This document shows, one piece after another, positions 34,510 to 47,556 of a stretch of DNA of 64,000 nt. Every line of letters begins with the position of its first letter. The first letter of the stretch is position 1. The stretch spans positions 21,445,936 through 21,509,935 of the forward strand of contig CM068828.1 in the NCBI GenBank assembly GCA_028554795.2. Direction: 5' to 3'. Position numbers and translations under genes: made by a program. The stretch comes from Sinohyriopsis cumingii. Lineage: Eukaryota; Mollusca; Bivalvia; Unionida; Unionidae. Under the pieces are notes generated by a model that had not been told where the DNA came from, made no database searches, and worked only from the letters and a program-made list of their open reading frames with translations.

Positions 34510-36779
34510 GTAAGGCACTTCAGAAGAGACCTTCGGCACGTGACTTCAGTCTAAATAGATTGCATTTAATAAGCTTTTATAGTTGAATTTAGTGCATATA
34601 GATTTCAGATCCTTTTGCAGCATAAAACAGTTTTAGTGTTTTGATTCTCATATCAACACAAATTGAAATTTTATTATGTTTTTAGCTAATCTGCTAATTT
34701 GTCTTATAGCTTTCTCTTTGTCAAATGTAAAGCAAAATAACTGAAATAAAGCAAGACTAAGTTCTGAATACATAATTACTGCATTTCGTCACTTGCCATG
34801 TTTGTATGACACTGCTTTATCATATAAGAAGCCACCATTAACAATGTTGTGTGGGGGCTTTTTTGTGGGGGTGGGGAGGGAGAAAGAAAAGAAAGTACAC
34901 AGGTAAATCTAGGGTCGAATTCTTAGTCCCAACCCAATGCAAGACATCTCCCAACAGGTCTCATGAGATTTATTTACTGGCAACGAATGCTACATTCCTG
35001 CCAAGCAAATCAAGAGGGACGTGCAAGAAAATAATTGATTTTGAAAATGGCAGATAATAAAAATGAATAAAGTAATTTATGATGTACATAAAAAACGAAT
35101 TATGTGATTCGGTTTCCGAAATTGTCACTCAGATAGTACAATACAGAACCAGAGTTTAAATGAGAATTGGAACAAGAAATTAAAAGAAAATGGTATAAGT
35201 TTTGAAGATATGCTACATTCACAAATTCTTAACAAATGAATAATTAAAAACAACTCTAGACATAACACAAAACTGAACATGTGATTTTAAAATCAGGACT
35301 CAAAACCACCAGAATAATGGACAAATAACACAGCGACTCTAGACAAAACTCTATGATCCAAATTTGCTCAGTGAAGGATGTTATAGAAAAAACACGGATC
35401 AGAGATACATTTGCCTTCAACATAATTGCCAGTCTCACTGGTGTAAAAAAGCCAGTAATTATTGGAACTTTACAATTCCTACTGACATACAATTGTTTTG
35501 AGAAATCAGACAAAAACTTAGTGTACTCAACCTGCTGTTCTTTACTTACGGGAAACAGTAAACGCTAAGGTGATAATTAGTACTTATGATTTTAGTTATT
35601 CTTTCTGATGTCACTCTTTAACTGAATAATACGAGAACACTGCTGAGTATTTAACTGCTATGTTTCCTGTGATACTATTTATCCTACTCAGATATGGATG
35701 GTTTAATAGTTATAAAGTTAAATCACTTTAATCCACCTGAGAATATTGCAGCTATAGTTAATAACTATAAATTACAGTGGGCAGCTATTCAGACAATGAT
35801 TTGATTTGAGAGAAGCCTTGCTCAATGTATAATGTATAAATCTGTAATCTATCACTAATTAACTATGCGTTGGCTCTTACAGACAGAAAATAGAGATGGT
35901 CATAGTGATGGTGTCGATGGTGGCAGTAATAAGAACTAATAATTTTGGCTATTTTTGCTATTATGATTATTGTGATCATTATTATTTATAGAGTAATATT
36001 GAAAACTGTCTTCCTTTTATTTTCTCTCTTTATTACCAGAGAGTGATGACTAGCCAAAAGTATATAAATTCTAGGAAGAATAATCAAATCTGGTTCCCAA
36101 ATTTTTTCTTTCTCAGCTGTACTGTGTGCTTCTTGTAAATATTAAATGCATGTATCTATTCTTTACTTTATTTTACCGACTAGATGTTATTTTTCCTTTA
36201 TAAACTTGCATTGTGCAGTCCGCTTGTGTTCATTGATAAAGTCTTAATCTGATCTTTCATAATTTAACATTTTAGCCGTATTTTCAAGACAATTGTAATG
36301 TGAAATTTCAAAACCTTTTAACTGCACGTGAATCAGCGAGGCACATGATATAAGCGTGCATATTCAAAACACACACATTCACACACGCACACATATATAC
36401 TCACTCAATGTAGAAAAATGATTCCATGCGAAGCAAATGCAAATAACTGCACATACATATATTAAACGGTGGAAGATTATCCTTCCTGGAATTAATAAGG
36501 TGTCCTGGTACATATTAGAGAATACAAAAGAAGAGACAAAATAAAACAATTTGTAGTTATTTTATAATACTGAATTTGAGAGAATCATAAATATATTCGC
36601 TGAAACTATCACTGTTTGTATTACAGCTTAATACAGGGGTTCAAACGGCAATGTTGTCTTTGTGTCTTGAATGATACTGTCTATCTTATTACTGAGATAC
36701 AATGAATATTATCATTTACGTTTCTATGTATGATTACATATATCATATAGACTTATAAACATGTCAAGCATATGTAATT
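34510..36779. other. Intron, no gene recognised
   Basis: AT-rich. Open stretches at 34851-35057 and 35353-35568 (+) and 35513-35256 (-) show no motif. A short CA-rich tract lies at 36368-36394. Confidence 0.5.
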
Positions 36780-37260
36780 TCGCAATATATAACTACTAAG
36801 GTGAAGTCTTACAAAATCTGTATGAACATCAATATCACGATTTGTTAGCATCATGGCAATTTGCATCAATTAATCTTATTTTATTTTCCCTCCAAATGAT
36901 CTCTTACAGGATGGAACATTACAAATACGAGTTCATCAGGTAATTTGAAACTTTATTATTTTCTGATTGACCTTACAATAGCAGAAGACGTTGCTTACTA
37001 TACCTCTTTATATCAAAACGTCGGTGACTGTGAACCATCTTAAACTTGACCGGAATGTGTAAGCGAAATTCATGTGTATTGTGTCTCTTTTATATTCATC
37101 CTCTCAAAAAGAAACGCTTGAACTGCAGTGCTCTTAATGACACTTGTTTCGAGTGTATTAACTTATTTGATGTAACTGTTGAAAAGGAATAGATCAGTGA
37201 AAAATGACTCGTCTCTTTGACCCTTAATGAATACCTTCCATATATTTGTACTTATATCTA
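36780..37260 (+). repeat. Segment paralogous to 16.7-17.77 kb, without the fold-back
   Basis: This copy shows the ancestral order: aaggtgaagtctta, then tgaacatca, the linker exon, gtaatttgaaac, gaccttacaatagcagaag, then ccggaatgtgtaagcg and onward. In the left copy the part gaccttacaatagcagaag is found only inverted (about 16921-16940), which shows that the left copy was rearranged after duplication. Confidence 0.85.
36910..36939 (+). CDS. Predicted 30-nt linker exon 2 before SRCR domain
   Basis: The acceptor is gatctcttacag and the donor gtaatt; length is 30 nt and phase 1-1. Read in phase it gives WNITNTSSS followed by the glycine completed at the next exon (39828). The N-I-T is a potential N-glycosylation site. 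Compared with linker 1 (16827), the pattern ITxxSSS and both splice sites are kept while other positions changed. It would add a ten-residue glycosylated hinge before the SRCR domain. No transcript evidence. Confidence 0.62.
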
Positions 37261-39827
37261 TTGATATCTCCTTAGCATATATTCAAAATGCAATCTTTCG
37301 GTATCTGGATCAATTCTACATTGTTAGTTGGTGACATACTAAAACGAAAGCCGCAAGTCGTCAGATTCAATAAATAAAAGCGAATGCTCATTTCTAAATT
37401 ATTCAAACAGAAGTAACTACAAACAAACTGAATGCCAATGTTTGTTAGCAGCCAATGGTAAGTCATTCTGGCCTCACTTTTAAATATGTTACTTTGCCCT
37501 TTTCAACACTGTACACAGATAATTTTGTAATTTAAGTTCGCTTTGATTAAGCTGTGCTTCCTGTTAAGTCAGCACAGTGTAATAGACTTGGGTTTTGATA
37601 AAATGCACTTATGTTTCATTTGTTTTCGGATAAGGTCAATACATATCAAATGGGCAGATTAATCGGTTATGTATCGTTCCATGGTAACATTGGATACGTG
37701 TTGTTGTAGAGGACAGCTGACATTATCATACGAATATCTAGAAGTGTAATGTTATCACTCTTCACTCTGTGTTTTTTTTAGATGGTACTTACAAAAGAGC
37801 TTGCAACTCGAAGGACTGTTTGTGAAGCGTTCTGGCAGTGTTGTGACAAATACATTATTGTGTCTATTAAAATTCGATAGAAACTTCTTCCCAGCAGTTG
37901 CTAAAAGGCAAATTCATATGCCTATCAATTTTGGACCTTTTCTGTGACTACTCGTTTTCGGAATCATTACTTTATGTTTTAAAAAGCACGTGAGCTGAGA
38001 AATAGATGTATAGCATCAATAAATAAGTACTAAACAAGGAGGCACAGGCTACGAAATTCTCATATGATAAATCTTTATGGATTTGCTGATTATTGTCCAG
38101 ACCATATGTATGCTGGACATAAGTTATAAACGAATTTTCATTGCTTTAGCGCGATATATAGAATATTAGTTTATATTCATTTATGTCTGAGTCAACTTTA
38201 CATGGTCAGAATTGTGCAGCATTTTACGATCTTGAACACTTTGATATGGCACGCACGTGCACGACACGTGTTGCTAAAATTAGCATTGTGTATTAGGAAC
38301 TACTTTGTAAACAAAGCATGTACATTCCTGTAGCAACCGTTTTAGGTTTTGGTTGATTAGATTTGTGTGAACGAACTAAACCAACTCGTTAGTCCATTTG
38401 AAAGAGTAGATGATAAAATTAACGACGTGGATGAGTTCAACGACTCAGAAAACGACATTTGAAACAAGCAAACGAATGCACGTGACATTCTCAATGTCAA
38501 CGATAAACGTGAGAGGCGTAGTAATTGAAAATACTATTCTTAGCATTGAAACAGTTATTTAGGAGAACATTCGTATCTTTAGAACATAAAATGGTTCAGA
38601 CTATGATCAGTGTTCACTAGGATCTAAAAATTTGTCACTGAAAAGCTTTTTGAGGCCAAAGGCTGTTGCATACATATATCAGAGACGTACCATTTTACTA
38701 GTCTGTCAAAATACTAGATTCGAGAACATGCAATTGAAGGTTTTGATATGAAACTTAAAGCCTCAGAGCAAATAGGTCAAGACGACGAAAAGGTATTATT
38801 TCCGCAGGCTCAATGAGCTGTCACACAACAGCTGCATTGCAAGTTTCCTCTATTTTGTTACAGTGTTAGGCTAGCGATAGAAGACACATACTGTATGATA
38901 CAGGTCATAGCTGGGAGCGAGATGCAAGTAATAGGGGATACATATGTATTCTTTAGCTGGTAATATGAATAGTAATAAATATACTTACATTCATACATCT
39001 TAATTTCCTCAAAATGAACTTTCTTGGTTAGTTCTGCAAATCTGAATGACGTGTCCTGTGAAACGTGATACATACCTAAACTGTACTGGAATTTCGAGTA
39101 CATTTTCAGCTGAAATTCATTCTCCTTACTGTACTGAATTCATTCAATAATACACTTCATCAACACCAGAAAAGCAAAATTAATTTGAATCAACACAGAC
39201 ATAAAATACAATCGCATTCATTCAAAATACAACTCTAAATTTCAATTTGATGCAGACCAAACGATAAATCTTTTTGAACCTATGTTGAGCGCGCGGCTAA
39301 TTTCAAAGGTAGCCTTGCGGTTGTATGTGCACATTAATATTGATTTTGTGTGTTGATGAATCTGCGGTTGTGAATTTATTTTTTTAATACTGCATAAATT
39401 CGATTACTTTGTTTCTTATAGTGTATTCTTTTATAATTATGCTGTAGGCAGAATAAGCAAATAAGTAAATAATACAATGTTTACTGCATTTATATGGGAA
39501 ATGTCAACTCGTTTTCTCGGAAAAATAATGCACTCTTAAAGGTCGTGCAGCATTAATCCGGAAAAACGAGTGAATATTTCCCATACAAATACCGTAATCT
39601 ATAATTCCCGGATAAATATGTGTGTGTGTGTCTGTGTGTCTCTGTGTCTGTGTGTGTCTGTGTGTCTCTGTGTCTGTGTGTGTCTTTGTGTGTCCGTCTC
39701 TCGCTGTCATGTGTCTACCAAACAAGTTGGATTCATATGATAACAAAGAAATATATTTGCAGCCTGTTTGGGAGGAGTCTATCCATTCCTGTTCAAAATA
39801 ATCGCATATTTTTGTTGTTATTGGAAG
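37261..39827. other. Intron, no gene recognised
   Basis: AT-rich, with minus-strand open stretches at 37466-37272 and 39103-38858 that show no motif. A TG-rich simple repeat (tgtgtgtctctgtgtctg units) occupies 39617-39700. Confidence 0.5.
39617..39700 (+). repeat. TG/TC-rich simple repeat
   Basis: Compound microsatellite of tgtgtg, tctctg and tgtctg units, about 130 bp before SRCR exon A3. The cysteine/valine-rich translation across it is an artefact of the repeat. Confidence 0.9.
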
Positions 39828-39966
39828 GTATTGCGGTACGTCTGGTTGGAGGTTCAATACGCACTGAAGGAAGGGTTGAAGTTCTTTATAATGGCACTTG
39901 GGGAACAATATGTAACTCCAGGAGTATTGGTGTAGCTGAAGTAGTATGCAGAATGCTTGGATATGG
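39828..39966 (+). CDS. SRCR domain, first-half exon (A3)
   Basis: The acceptor is ttattggaag and the donor gtaaat. The exon starts in phase 1 and ends in phase 2, as A1 does. It encodes [23 protein letters not shown] and [11 protein letters not shown], the N-terminal half of an SRCR domain with two cysteines and a potential N-glycosylation site at N-G-T. It is one codon longer than A1 and about 21.2 kb downstream of it. Joined to B3 (47869) it forms another complete domain. Confidence 0.9.
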
Positions 39967-40644
39967 GTAAATATTGCAATTCAATTTAATTGTGAAGTAT
40001 AGAAAAGTATGTGATGAAAAATATGTATCAACATTAGAATATTAATTTCCCATCAAGGCATGAGACGCTTGATTGCATGTGCCCACATTTAGTTTTTCCT
40101 TACCCAAAAATATCGAGCACTTTATTAGATAAATCAAGCAGTAGGAACCTTTTTTACGTTTCAGACATGGACCTTATTCTTTTTTCGAACGTTTCTTTTT
40201 ACTTTCTAACATTTACGTCTCTGTAAAGTTATGTCCCTTGTACTTAGCTGAGCACCATTTCAGAAATACTGCTTCTCTCAATAGGACATGCTTGGTGGTA
40301 GTGCAGGGTAAAAAAGTTTTCCAAAATGAGTTCTATACGATATTTAATTAGAGTCTCATTCATCCGTATGACATGCGCGAATGAATTATTGCAACAAAGT
40401 GGGATAATGATTTGGTCATGAGAGGTTGTGGGAAGAGAGCAACACCTCTCATGCGGATGTGCACACAAAGTGGGCTAATTAGTTAACAGTTGATTCGACA
40501 AAAGCCCCATCTGATTCGCTTGTTTGCAAAATGAATGTAAATAGAACCAGCACACACACATTATTATTTTATATATTGCGTTGCAAAATAAGACGCTTGG
40601 TGTGTTTGGATACTACCAAAATTGTGCCACCCCGGTTCCGTGAA

Positions 40645-40671
40645 CACACACACACACACACACACACACAT
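40645..40671 (+). repeat. CA microsatellite
   Basis: An uninterrupted run of about 13 ca dinucleotides. Confidence 0.95.
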
Positions 40672-40975
40672 GCTCATCGGTTCAACTGTTTACTAGACAA
40701 GTGGTAATCGGCCTACACACTCGTCTTTGATTGTCCGAGAGTTCAAAGGTGTAAACGTGCTCGGCTGGAGGCCCCAAAACCTCAGCTGGTACGTTCTTGA
40801 AGCGCCTAGGTGTACTGGAGATCAAATTCTGCCCAGTTAAGAATTGTGACTTGTTTCCGAACGTCAATTTTGTGTTTGTTACCATTATAATTAGAGTCCG
40901 ACATTATAGTTGCAAAGTTTCATACTTACACAACTAATAATTTAGAATTTCGATTGCAAAGTGTATATCTAGGTT

Positions 40976-41576
40976 CTAATAATCTTTCCAAATAAGAGGT
41001 CTAAGTGATCGATCGATCATGTCGGCAACTATTGCATTCATTTGGTCGCCGAAATGCCAGTAGTCCTTGAGGCCTTCAAAGCCGTTAGCCCGTACCAATC
41101 TGAAGCATATTAGTGATGCCAGCGTAACCAGACATTCTGCATAGCCCTCTCCTAATTGTCTAACATTGCTGACTGCGTTACGCCAAATTTGGTTTGCTGC
41201 TTTGCCTTCCCTTGTTTCATCGTTGAAGATCCCTGCCATCATCTACGAAATTCTTCGCAGAATGTTCGTTGGATGATGTTCATTTCAGTCTCAACCTGCA
41301 TCCGTCGTCTATAAGATATTGAAAGGCTACTTGGCATAATGCAGCTGATGGTTTGTTTGACTGCTCAGCCTCTGATTCTTTCTCCCTTTTATTGGGGTTT
41401 ATGGTGATGGGGTGGTGGCTTGGCAGCTCTGATTCTTTGCCCAGATAGTGTTGTCTATTGTTTTCCTTAACCCGTTTCCTTGCTGCCAGACAACTTGCAA
41501 TCATGTATTGATCTCCCTGCTTAGATAAAAGTGGAGGGATAGGAGCTGGGATCAATGGAGTTGTTGCTGATGTCAT
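40976..41576 (-). pseudogene. Two adjoining minus-strand open stretches, unrecognised
   Basis: The first (41576-41280, 98 codons) is proline/serine-rich at its start (PLIPAPIPPLL) with a basic segment after it. The second (41242-40976, 88 codons) reads WRNAVSNVRQLGEGYAECLV and later FGDQMNAIVADMIDRSL, likely helical. They lie 40 bp apart in different frames and may be one broken gene. They are at the left edge of a block that also holds a Polinton-type capsid pseudogene, so they may belong to the same element, but no family is recognised. Confidence 0.35.
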
Positions 41577-43644
41577 TTCCGAAGGTGGTGTAGTAGACGG
41601 CGTCCCTTCCTATATGATAGGTCTGCTAGTAGGGATTTTTGCGTCTCAGGTTCGCTCAATGTCGATGTGGTTTGTGTTGAGCTAACTCAGCGATCTTCTC
41701 CCTTTCTTTCCCTGTCTTTATGTTCAAGTCTCTTTAGTTGTTGTTTTCTCCCAGATCAGGTGAAGGTAGTTCCCTTCTCCTGATCTCGTAAAATTCAGCT
41801 CGAAGCTATTAAAAGCCCATTACATTTCAGGGCGCTAAGGACTAGATTGGGCATTAATTCCGTCACGGTCTAGTTAGCTACCTCTTTATTGCTACTATGT
41901 TCGCAATGAACACTCATGGCCGTAGGAACACAACTTTCCGGCCATACGACAGGTCAGTATATATCTCATATAATGTCTGGAAAATCATTCATGAAGGCTT
42001 AAGGGATTTATCAAAACTGTTATATCCAGAGTGTGTTTCAGAATAATTGTACGGCTAGACAATGAAAGCTTGATTTTATTTGCACTGACCGAGTGAAAGC
42101 AAGGGGCCTCGCTGGAATGGATTTGAGTGTCTTAGTAGTAGACAATGAATGGAAGCCTACTTGTGCAAACATGGTTCACGACTTTTAAATTCCTTCTCTG
42201 AGGACGGCGACGGAGTCCCGTGAAAAACGTCTGAACGCTGCTATGCAAATAACACCGTCATCATTCACATATAGGCCAGTCAGCCCAATCGTTTCAGAGC
42301 CCTAACAATGGTTGACTCTAGTTTGAGATTTCATGCAACACAGAAGGCCTTTGACCCTGGTTCTTATAAATTAACCTAATGGCGTTCTCAAAATCAGTAA
42401 CTAATGGTTTGATGCACCTGCCCTGCCACTCTCTCATTCCCACCTGATTTTTAAAACTGTCTCAAAGGTGGGCACCAATCTTCTATTTCTTGTTTACGAT
42501 ATATTAACCAATGTTGAACGAATATTATTGCTTATGAAAAAAGCAAGGAGAGGCCATAATATTTGACAAAGAAACCGTTGATGCTCAACCATTGGCAGGT
42601 TTATTCTGGGTCAAACACAGATATAAAGAGACAGATCCTCCACCGCCCCTTCCCCCAACAACCGCCCTTGGCCTGAGGACTTTCCCGCTGAGGTGAACTT
42701 TATATTGCTCGACAGCCGCAAAAAGTAAAATAATGGTCATTTTGTGGCAATGATTATAAAGCGGTCAGAGCAGTAAAAGCCCGTGCATATAAGCAAGAAA
42801 ATATACTTAAATATTATTTGAGATAAAATCTCCACTGTACCCTGGGCCAATCATCGCACGAATACACAGAGAAGGCAAGCGGTAAAGTTATTTAAATGCG
42901 TCGACAATGACCAGCCCCTCCCTATCTCAAATGAAAGTCCACATGTGCTGTTTTGGGAATACATCGAGCACCATGCAGCGGTGACAACATAATATTGTCA
43001 TAAAGATGTTCTTCTGAAAGACCCTACGAAGAGCGCGCGGTAACAGTCTTAACAACATTCCCTTGCAGCAGCTGAAAAACTCTATACTGTGACTTAAAAA
43101 TAGATAACATTCTCAGTCCAAATAAAACCCATAACTAAAGAATAAATCGGTGCCCTGCGTGGAACATTGAGATGCCTTGCATATATTCAGAATATAGTTA
43201 GCAATGTAGCGCCACACAGGAATGACAGCAGCCACGGGCATCTCAATGGCAACGTGGGCCTTTCCTGTATATAGTGTACTTGAAATTAGTTTATTTATTT
43301 ATTTATGATGCCCACAATCGATAAAAAAGTATGGCCTCCATATGATCTTGTATATGCTTTCAGTGGAGAGCTTTTGTGCTCGCTTGATTGTAAATGTTAT
43401 AATAATAGAGAGCATGTTGCCCATAAGTGATATTATATTACTATTCAAGGATAACATAACAATGGGTAGAATGGGTATCTTTAAGAGGGATAGTCCTGCA
43501 TAAGAAATTCTCATCTCCTGGGCATTCTGTTGGCCAATGAACCACCTCGTCAGGTATGATCTTCACGCCATATATGACCAAGAATTTCAATACAGTGCCA
43601 CTTCATATGTTCCTTCTTATATATGCGAATCAAGACCTGTGCCT
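41577..43644. other. No gene recognised; probable decayed element DNA
   Basis: Base composition is less AT-rich than typical intron here. I found no convincing domain. A 71-codon minus-strand open stretch at 43514-43299 is hydrophobic but unrecognised. Confidence 0.4.
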
Positions 43645-43930
43645 CATTTGAGACTAGAAATTCGGCTTATTTTATAACATCTGGCAGCATTGACCACATT
43701 GAGCGCGTACTGATGTATTGTGGCCGAGCTTAACGTGATAGACGTCTTCGGGTGGTGAAACGGCAAATCGTGGCCTTGAGACATGTATTGGGGCGGGAAA
43801 GCTAGATTTTCCAGATGGTGTATATTGGAAGCCGTGCCCTGGCAACATTTGAATAGACCTTGATCGCGTCTGAGACGTTTTATGTTAGTACTGAGCCTGT
43901 AGCCTTTTCGACTGCAGTAGGTTGAAGATG
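43645..43930 (-). pseudogene. Polinton-associated coding fragment, unrecognised
   Basis: An open minus-strand frame of about 90 codons without an ATG reads YRLSTNIKRLRRDQGLFKCC, then AFPPQYMSQGHDLPFHHP and ATIHQYALNVVNAARCY before a stop. It is downstream of and on the same strand as the capsid pseudogene, so it may be a further structural gene of the same element. No family motif identified. Confidence 0.4.
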
Positions 43931-44439
43931 GGTCACCCGCTAGCTAGTGTCCATCACGCAAATATTCCAGCTAACTGGTTGGACACAAACATCAAAATAA
44001 TTCATTTACATTTTACCCTTTTGCAAAATGAACTCAGTTTTGGACACGGTCAAGTCAAACATATAATGTAACACTGCATAAGCATAAAACGAAACAAAAC
44101 ATTAAAAGCTAAAAAGTATGCAAATTAAATATACATAGCAGTAAGAGTCAGATATGATGCATTCGGGCTCTCGTGGCTTTATATTTGTACCGGTAACAAA
44201 ATTTTGATGCCTCATTGTTTCATCGACGTCTTGAAACTTGCGGCACTATGTTGTTGAAGGCAGAGGTCATCACTGACATCCCAGGAGATATATTCTTTTG
44301 CGGGACCAAATTCCTGGACAGACTGTAATTTTTAAACATCCTGCATACGCTCTTCCTTGCTTTTCTGCGTTCAAAATAACTTGAACATGGAGAAGGTTTG
44401 CCCGTTGACTATTGCTCACCAACCATCATTGCTACAGCT

Positions 44440-45192
44440 ATCAATGGTTAACAAATAGCGCTTCTGTTCTCATCTTCTGCTGCAGTGGCGGAGATATCAT
44501 CGCTACAACGTATATCACGCCATAGGTCGTACTTGGATATGAGGTTCTTTCGTACAGTAACGTCAGGCTGATTCAGGTGTTTAGCACCATGACAACCTCA
44601 GACTTTCAAAGCTTGCCACTGTTGATGTACTCTGAGATTTTGTCTGTACAGTTTGATAGGAATGTCCTCGATAGTAACTTCGACCTTCTGCATAAGTGGA
44701 TTGTGTAACATTTCCGTGTCCCGCTCAAATTATGTTGCGGATTTTACAAAGATCACCATAATGCATTATATACTCCTAATTGATGGATGTTTAGACTGAT
44801 GCTCCACATGGTCTGACTTTTGTCAAATATTCCCGTGCTATGGTGGAGCACGCTTTTGTGTTGAATGGCCAGCCTCTTCAAGCATTGCTTCTTGATCGTG
44901 CGTGCTAGGTCGGACCGCGTCACCATTCTGTATTCCCATAAAATGTTATAGATCGTATAGCTGGTGTTTGGACTTCGATTTTGCGGAAGTGTTCGTTGAA
45001 GGTGAGATCGTACTATAACCTGTAACCCGTGCCTATCTGGTAGTATGTCATGTGCAACTCAAATAGCATGAAGTCCAAATTCACACGTAATCTGTTGTCA
45101 TAGGCATCTGCTATGGCTTTATCTTCTGCCAGGTCGTCATTGTCGCTCTCAGCACTTACCCTAAGCACAAGTATGTTTTCATGCGGATTCAT
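44440..45192 (-). pseudogene. Polinton (Maverick)-type major capsid protein pseudogene
   Basis: From an ATG at 45192 the first piece reads MNPHENILVLRVSAESDNDD, then ADAYDNRLRVNLDFMLFE and YDLTFNEHFRKI, and breaks at stops. A second frame (about 44965-44753) continues with YTIYNILWEYRMVTRSDLAR and TMWSISLNIHQLGVY; a third (about 44690-44450) gives EVTIEDIPIKLYRQNLR and LWRDIRCSDD. This order (LDFELLE-type strand, LEY-TFNDY, YxIxNIxLEYxMV-LAR, WNINLN, KVEVTIEGIPNQLYSQ, LWIDLR-TDD) is the C-terminal half of double-jelly-roll capsid proteins of Polintons and related adinto-like viruses, as I recall them. It is broken in at least three frames and cannot be functional. It lies within an intron of the SRCR gene. 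Confidence 0.7.
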
Positions 45193-46244
45193 CTAGAAAC
45201 ATATCCAAACACGTAATTGACTTTGGAGCTGGACTATTGGTGCATATTTTCGCAGTGCCGATACTGCTTGGTGTGCTTGGCATGAATATTGTTCTACTAA
45301 CAGATTCTTCTGCGCCACAGTTGCTCATGTAAGTCGGTCACTGATGCCTGGGTCTGCAATTGCGAGCCATGAATGTACTAAAGACAAGTTCGCTCAACCC
45401 CGTGGTAGATTAACCCTTGTGACATGACAGAGGTAAAAGTCGGAGCTCTTACGTCGGAGGTTTCCCTTGCGTTACGTTCATCAGCCGGTAATTTCCTCCA
45501 GTATCAGAGTGTACCTACTTCATAATTATACTGGCTCTTGTCTGTATGTCAGACAACATTAGCGTAGGCGATGCAAACATATGTTGTGCATTTTCATTTT
45601 GTCATCGGGAGTCATTATAACAAGTCTCCCCCACAGCCACACTCTTACTGCATTTCTTCCTCTAGTACGATTTGCATAGAAACGTTCAAATGGTTTCTTA
45701 ATCGGGACAATGACGTATAACACCCTTGATAATAATAGACTGTATATCACGGTAGTCGTTTGCATCAGATTTTAGACCTGTAGTAGCAAAACATTAACAC
45801 TCTGAATGATTTCAAGACAATCCTGAAATGTCATATGTTACCAAGAGTCATGCTGTCAAGATGTGACGGCATTACAGGTGGACACCTGGCGGAAACAGAG
45901 TGTGAAGCATGCTGTATTCCCTGTGGATAATAATGATCCCGCTTTTTGCCATTAAGGTAAAGCGTGTATCTGAAGAAGCGGCTATCCTCGCAACGATTCG
46001 TAGACAATTATTAAGTTATACATGCAACTTATTTTGTTGTGAAAAAGGGATAGTTCATGCTTTGTTTGCCTTATTTAATTTGCAGAAATGTATCAAATAA
46101 CATAAACACCTCAACAACTAGATTCAATTCCATTTCGATATGTTTTATCTCATTCACCAGTTGACATATTTGTTGAAAACCAATGAAACAGCTACAGCTA
46201 TTACTGCGACTACTAAAAGTAATGAAACTACTACTTCTAATACG

Positions 46245-46280
<36 letters not shown>

Positions 46281-47480
46281 GGTTACTGCATTTGTTTTGG
46301 AAAATATGAATGAGTTGTTCTGAGCAATACTGCACAACTTTAGGAATACAATAATACTCGAAAAAAAAAGAGTTCATTTTCCCATACTAGTGTAGTAACC
46401 ATTTAATTATATACTCATATCACGTTTCTACATACTGCTGAGTAATACATAAACAGAACACACTACAAGAAATAAAGTAATTGAATGTATACACAGCTGT
46501 AGGTTCAACAACACACAATAACATTATTAATGCGCAAAAGCACCGCCAGAGACTTGTGAACCTGGTATGTTATCACATGCTCAGTCGTTCATTTCAAATA
46601 TAAATGTCGTCTTGTAAGTCATATTGCAGAGGAAGTTGCTTTGGAATGTAGGATTTTGTCTGACGGTCACACTTAAGTCTGCATTTCCATTTGTGTGGGT
46701 CAGAATTTAGTACCTCAATCAATTCCGTACGAAGTAAATGTCAGTGTAGGGACTGGCCTTGATGCAGCTGCACGTGCGTTCATGTTGTGACATCGATAGC
46801 ATGGAATCATAAGGTGGACAAACATAAAATTACTGTAATTGAAATACTCAGGAAGAATAAGGATTAAATGTTGTTTGTTAGGAAATATTAAATTGATTTC
46901 GTTTTCGAGTGTAGTGGTTCTGTGTTTGCCATATTTTATGAATTCCAGACCAATTTCGCGAAGTGTATCATTTTTTTGGAACCAGTGTAATTCTCATTAT
47001 CAGCACTAACTGATAAAGAACAGTCTGAGAAAATTTAAGATGCAAAAGCATATGTATATTTGTTGCCATTGTTCTTACCAGCAATGTATTACATATTGTT
47101 CTGCCCTTTCACATTCATGCTCTTTTGTTGGAGAGATCCCATCTATTTGTAAGACCGGTATGACTTTTATCGCTCCTATAAATCCAAACATTTTATCGAA
47201 AATGTAAATGGGGGAAAGTTGCAAACAGCTACGGTGTCCATTTCGCCAGCGGAAATACGTGGTCTTGGCTTACCGGTTCTGAGGCTCTTGCTTTTCTCCC
47301 AGAACCCGCCATCTTCAGTTGCTTTTCTTTTCCAATTTAGCGTTTTGACTGACTTGCAACATATAACGCGTCTGAGTGTGACGTGATGTCTTTAATATGC
47401 TTTCTATGCTATTTTCATTGAGAGCACGGGTCATAATCTGTACCATTTGATTTGAAACTTAACGGGAAAAAACATTGAAC
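45193..47480. other. No gene recognised
   Basis: 45.2-45.8 kb is probably further element DNA on the minus strand upstream of the capsid pseudogene (open stretch 45765-45559). The rest is AT-rich intron. An (ATT)n microsatellite is at 46245-46279. Confidence 0.45.
46245..46279 (+). repeat. ATT microsatellite
   Basis: About 11 copies of att. Confidence 0.95.
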
Positions 47481-47512
<32 letters not shown>

Positions 47513-47515
47513 TAA

Positions 47516-47555
<40 letters not shown>

Positions 47556-47556
47556 T
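47481..47556. repeat. AAT/ATT palindromic microsatellite
   Basis: A run of about ten aat units (ataataataat...) turns into a run of about twelve att units around attaatatta, so the two halves are self-complementary. It lies 310 bp before SRCR exon B3. Confidence 0.95.

Noticed and set aside
39504-39908. Cys/Val-rich and His/Thr-rich frames around 39.6 kb
   Set aside because: They arise from the TG/TC simple repeat; the one on the plus strand only runs into the real SRCR exon by chance of frame.
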